Shown piece by piece: positions 5,289 to 6,942 of a DNA stretch of 6,942 nt (the stretch's first letter is position 1; each line of letters starts with the position of its first letter). The stretch is from contig PGTJ01000132.1 in assembly GCA_002794515.1 (NCBI GenBank), positions 1 to 6,942 of the forward strand, written 5' to 3'. A program made the position numbers and the translations under genes. Under the pieces are notes generated by a model, which was not told the origin of the DNA, made no database searches, and saw only the letters and a list, made by a program, of their open reading frames with translations. This stretch comes from Phototrophicales bacterium (GTDB lineage Bacteria; Chloroflexota; Anaerolineae; Aggregatilineales; Phototrophicaceae).

Positions 5289-6035
5289 TCAATGACGGTC
5301 TTTGGGTTTGAGATTTTTATATTGCCAGCGCAATTGCCAAACCCGTGTGGCGGCTTCGATAGCCACCTTTGAACTCATCTTCGATTCGCCCACCTGCCTA
5401 TCGGGGAAGTGAATGGCGATTTCGGCGATTTTATACCCCAGTCGATGCGCCAAGTAGCTCATCTCTACCTGAAAGACGTACCCATTGCTATGCACGCGGT
5501 CAACATCAATGCCGACCAGCGTCTCTTTGCGCCATAGCTTAAATCCGCCTGTGGCATCGCGCACAGGCAAGCCCAATATGGCAGGGACATAAATCCGATT
5601 CGCCCACCAACTGAGCAATTTGCGATATACCCCCCACGACTGGTCGACACTACCACCCTTGACATAACGCGAGGCGAGGACGACATCGGCATTTTCGGCA
5701 TGGAGTTTGTCGAGCATTTGCGGGATATATTTGGGTTGGTGCGAAAAATCGGCATCCATCTGCAAGACATAATCCGCACCATCGGCAATCGCCTGTTTGA
5801 AACCCGCGATATAAGCAGGACCCAAGCCATTTTTTTCTTGGCGGTGCAAAACACGTATGTGTCCATCCGAATTCGCCGCCAATTCATCTGCCAACTGCCC
5901 TGTGCCATCGGGCGAATTATCATCGACCACCAACAAATGAAAATCGGGGATATTCAGGGCGAATAGGGCATCGACCATATTTTTGAGGTTGCCAATTTCG
6001 TTATAGGTGGGCAAAACAACCGTGAATTTGGGCAT
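5289..6035 (-). CDS. Polyprenol monophosphomannose synthase (DPM1-type GT2)
   Basis: A 248-residue GT-A fold glycosyltransferase, expected to transfer mannose from GDP-mannose to a polyprenyl phosphate at the cytoplasmic membrane face. Family signatures run in order: VVLPTYNE (6-13), VVDDNSPDGT (36-45), NGLGPAYIAGFKQAI (69-83), the metal-binding DAD in QMDADFSHQP (92-101), ASRYVKGG (121-128), DATGGFKLWR (160-169), SNGYVFQVEM (183-192), and HFPDRQVGESKM (209-220) with the conserved Arg213 and Lys219. It ends after one catalytic domain, without the C-terminal membrane helices found in some bacterial and archaeal relatives, so it is like the soluble human DPM1 type. The start is fixed by MPKFTVVLPTYNE, with GGA about 9 bases upstream. 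It lies 81 bases downstream of the right-edge gene and is followed by its own terminator. The in vivo donor and acceptor are inferred from family; glucose or another sugar is possible. Confidence 0.9.
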   Translation of the reverse strand: MPKFTVVLPTYNEIGNLKNMVDALFALNIPDFHLLVVDDNSPDGTGQLADELAANSDGHIRVLHRQEKNGLGPAYIAGFKQAIADGADYVLQMDADFSHQPKYIPQMLDKLHAENADVVLASRYVKGGSVDQSWGVYRKLLSWWANRIYVPAILGLPVRDATGGFKLWRKETLVGIDVDRVHSNGYVFQVEMSYLAHRLGYKIAEIAIHFPDRQVGESKMSSKVAIEAATRVWQLRWQYKNLKPKDRH

Positions 6036-6056
6036 ACTGTTGCATCCAATTCCTAC

Positions 6057-6077
6057 ATATCAAATATCAAACATCAA
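6057..6077 (-). repeat. Three tandem 7-bp repeats in the glycosyltransferase leader
   Basis: The plus strand reads ATATCAA, ATATCAA, ACATCAA back to back; as transcribed the units are TTGATGT, TTGATAT, TTGATAT. Only one base differs among the three units. They lie 22-42 bases upstream of the glycosyltransferase ATG and immediately after the candidate -10. This suits an operator or a site affecting initiation. Slippage-derived repetition in AT-rich DNA is the simple alternative. Confidence 0.6.
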
Positions 6078-6105
6078 GTCTAAGATAAGCCATAGGCGCT
6101 ATCAA
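6077..6105 (-). promoter_or_regulatory. Candidate promoter of the glycosyltransferase gene
   Basis: On the minus strand, TTGATA (6105-6100, 5 of 6 to the -35 consensus) and TAGACT (6082-6077, 4 of 6 to the -10 consensus) are separated by exactly 17 bases. Initiation would fall near 6070, inside the 7-bp repeats, leaving a leader of about 35 bases. No convincing terminator separates this site from the upstream gene, so read-through is also possible. Confidence 0.4.
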
Positions 6106-6116
6106 GCCTGAAAATA

Positions 6117-6942
6117 TCATTTATTTTGCAATTGACGCAGGCGAATGGTGAATTGTAACTCGGTTGGTTCATAATCGACATCATTGACGGTAAAGCGATA
6201 CAAACCGACAACGGGCAAGGTCAAATCGAGTGTCATGGCGTTGGCACTACGACCAAACACATACACAACACCATCTTCTGGTGATACCACTTCCAACTCA
6301 AATCTGCCAGTAGCCGATACACGGCGAATCGTAAGTTCAATCCGTTCATTCTCGCTGGTGGTGGTATAAATGAAGGTCTGTGCGCCCGTCTGTGGTGTGA
6401 TGGTCTGTGCCAGTTCAACATCTGGGGCAAGGCTGAGGATGGTGGTAGAAGTAATCGACAGCGTATAATCATAAGTGGTGGTATTGTTGTCGTAGGGTGA
6501 AAATTCTAACCACACATAATAGGTAGCATCTATAGGGGCAATGAATGGCGCAATGCGTGGATTCCCCTCCGCCCCACTGCCCGAATCGAGGGCGATGACC
6601 ACATCCCAATATGGGCGACCCTCTAATTGGGCAATGACCATGCGCCGATCGCCACCCGCAGACATCATGGCATTGAGTTCCCACGCCTTGCCTGCAGGAC
6701 TTTGGAAACTGAACACAGGCGGATCTGTGACTTGGCGCGAGCCAGTGACGGGTGTGCCTGCGACTAATGGGGTTGGTTCGACCGCCTCTAAAAAGAGTCC
6801 ATAATCGACACCTGTGGGCAAGTCGGTGTTGATGATCAGCAGGTGCTGACCCGTTTGGGTGAACTGCCCCAGCATGAGCAAGGGCGAATCATATGTACCT
6901 GTGAAAACGACCAATTCACCGTTAGGGTCTAAAATCGATACA
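6117..6942 (-). CDS. C-terminal part of a multi-domain beta-sandwich (PPC-like) protein, 5' truncated
   Basis: The frame is open from the right window edge (VSILDPNGEL at the edge) to a TGA at 6117-6119, giving 274 visible residues of a longer protein. A TTG at 6914 is an internal codon, not a start. Three consecutive beta-rich modules can be seen. The first, about 1-60, is incomplete and has ILDPNGEL, like the L-x-D-x-x-G turn of PPC domains. The second, about 70-168, has DATYYVWLEF and YDYTLSITST, like the closing strands of PPC modules. The third, about 174-270, has a closing GLYRFTVND and FTIRLRQ. There is no cysteine, no C-terminal hydrophobic anchor and no sorting motif. It is probably extracellular, but the signal peptide and any catalytic domain lie outside the window. 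The gene is upstream of and co-oriented with the glycosyltransferase. Confidence 0.75.
   Translation of the reverse strand, partial: VSILDPNGELVVFTGTYDSPLLMLGQFTQTGQHLLIINTDLPTGVDYGLFLEAVEPTPLVAGTPVTGSRQVTDPPVFSFQSPAGKAWELNAMMSAGGDRRMVIAQLEGRPYWDVVIALDSGSGAEGNPRIAPFIAPIDATYYVWLEFSPYDNNTTTYDYTLSITSTTILSLAPDVELAQTITPQTGAQTFIYTTTSENERIELTIRRVSATGRFELEVVSPEDGVVYVFGRSANAMTLDLTLPVVGLYRFTVNDVDYEPTELQFTIRLRQLQNK

Noticed and set aside
6001..6045. A 14-codon minus-strand frame (MQQYAQIHGCFAHL) with GTAGGA five bases upstream, overlapping the glycosyltransferase start out of frame.
   Set aside because: It lies almost entirely within the glycosyltransferase coding region and has no recognisable leader-peptide feature. 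The purine motif may be coincidental, so it is not called a gene.
6912..6914. TTG as the start of the right-edge gene.
   Set aside because: The frame stays open and protein-like upstream to the window edge, so this TTG is an internal leucine codon of a truncated gene.

Overview
The window reads as a chromosomal stretch from an environmental bacterium, most plausibly a member of the Chloroflexota (Anaerolineae-like). That placement is an inference. It rests on large secreted beta-rich proteins with PPC-like, Calx-beta-like and bacterial Ig-like modules, a Cys-flanked module ahead of a proline-rich linker in the big surface protein, no LPXTG or other familiar sorting signal, and GC content near one half by eye. 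No rRNA or other diagnostic marker gene is present.

Layout, left to right. (1) The last 13 codons of a probable plus-strand gene (to 43) converge on a minus-strand secreted zinc metallopeptidase (88-1683). A perfect 11-bp hairpin separates the two stops. (2) A divergent intergenic region (1684-1885) carries candidate promoters and a widely spaced perfect 11-bp inverted repeat. It feeds the peptidase leftward and a small tandem-BON-domain protein (1886-2299) rightward. (3) The BON gene converges on a very large minus-strand surface protein (2486-5125). The 186-bp gap holds three strong hairpins, two of them enclosed by a 7-bp closing stem that starts at the base after the BON stop codon. (4) The surface protein is a mosaic: signal peptide, beta-helix repeats, two Calx-beta-like modules, a bacterial Ig-like module, a Cys-flanked module, a proline-rich linker and an uncharacterised four-cysteine C-terminal module. 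(5) Upstream of it on the same strand is a soluble polyprenol-phosphate mannose synthase-type glycosyltransferase (5289-6035), separated by a U-tailed terminator. (6) The right edge holds the C-terminal 274 residues of another beta-sandwich repeat protein (6117-6942), open at the window end.

The common theme is the cell surface: three of the five substantial coding regions encode proteins that are, or probably are, exported, and a fourth makes the lipid-linked mannose donor used for extracytoplasmic glycosylation in other bacteria. Nothing shows the genes form one operon; spacing and candidate promoters and terminators suggest separate transcription units. I found no CRISPR array, transposase, phage gene, RNA gene or recognisable defence system. 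The items most worth a second look are the structured 3' region at 2300-2379, the inverted-repeat pair at 1751-1831, the 7-bp iterons at 6057-6077 and the unassigned C-terminal module of the surface protein.
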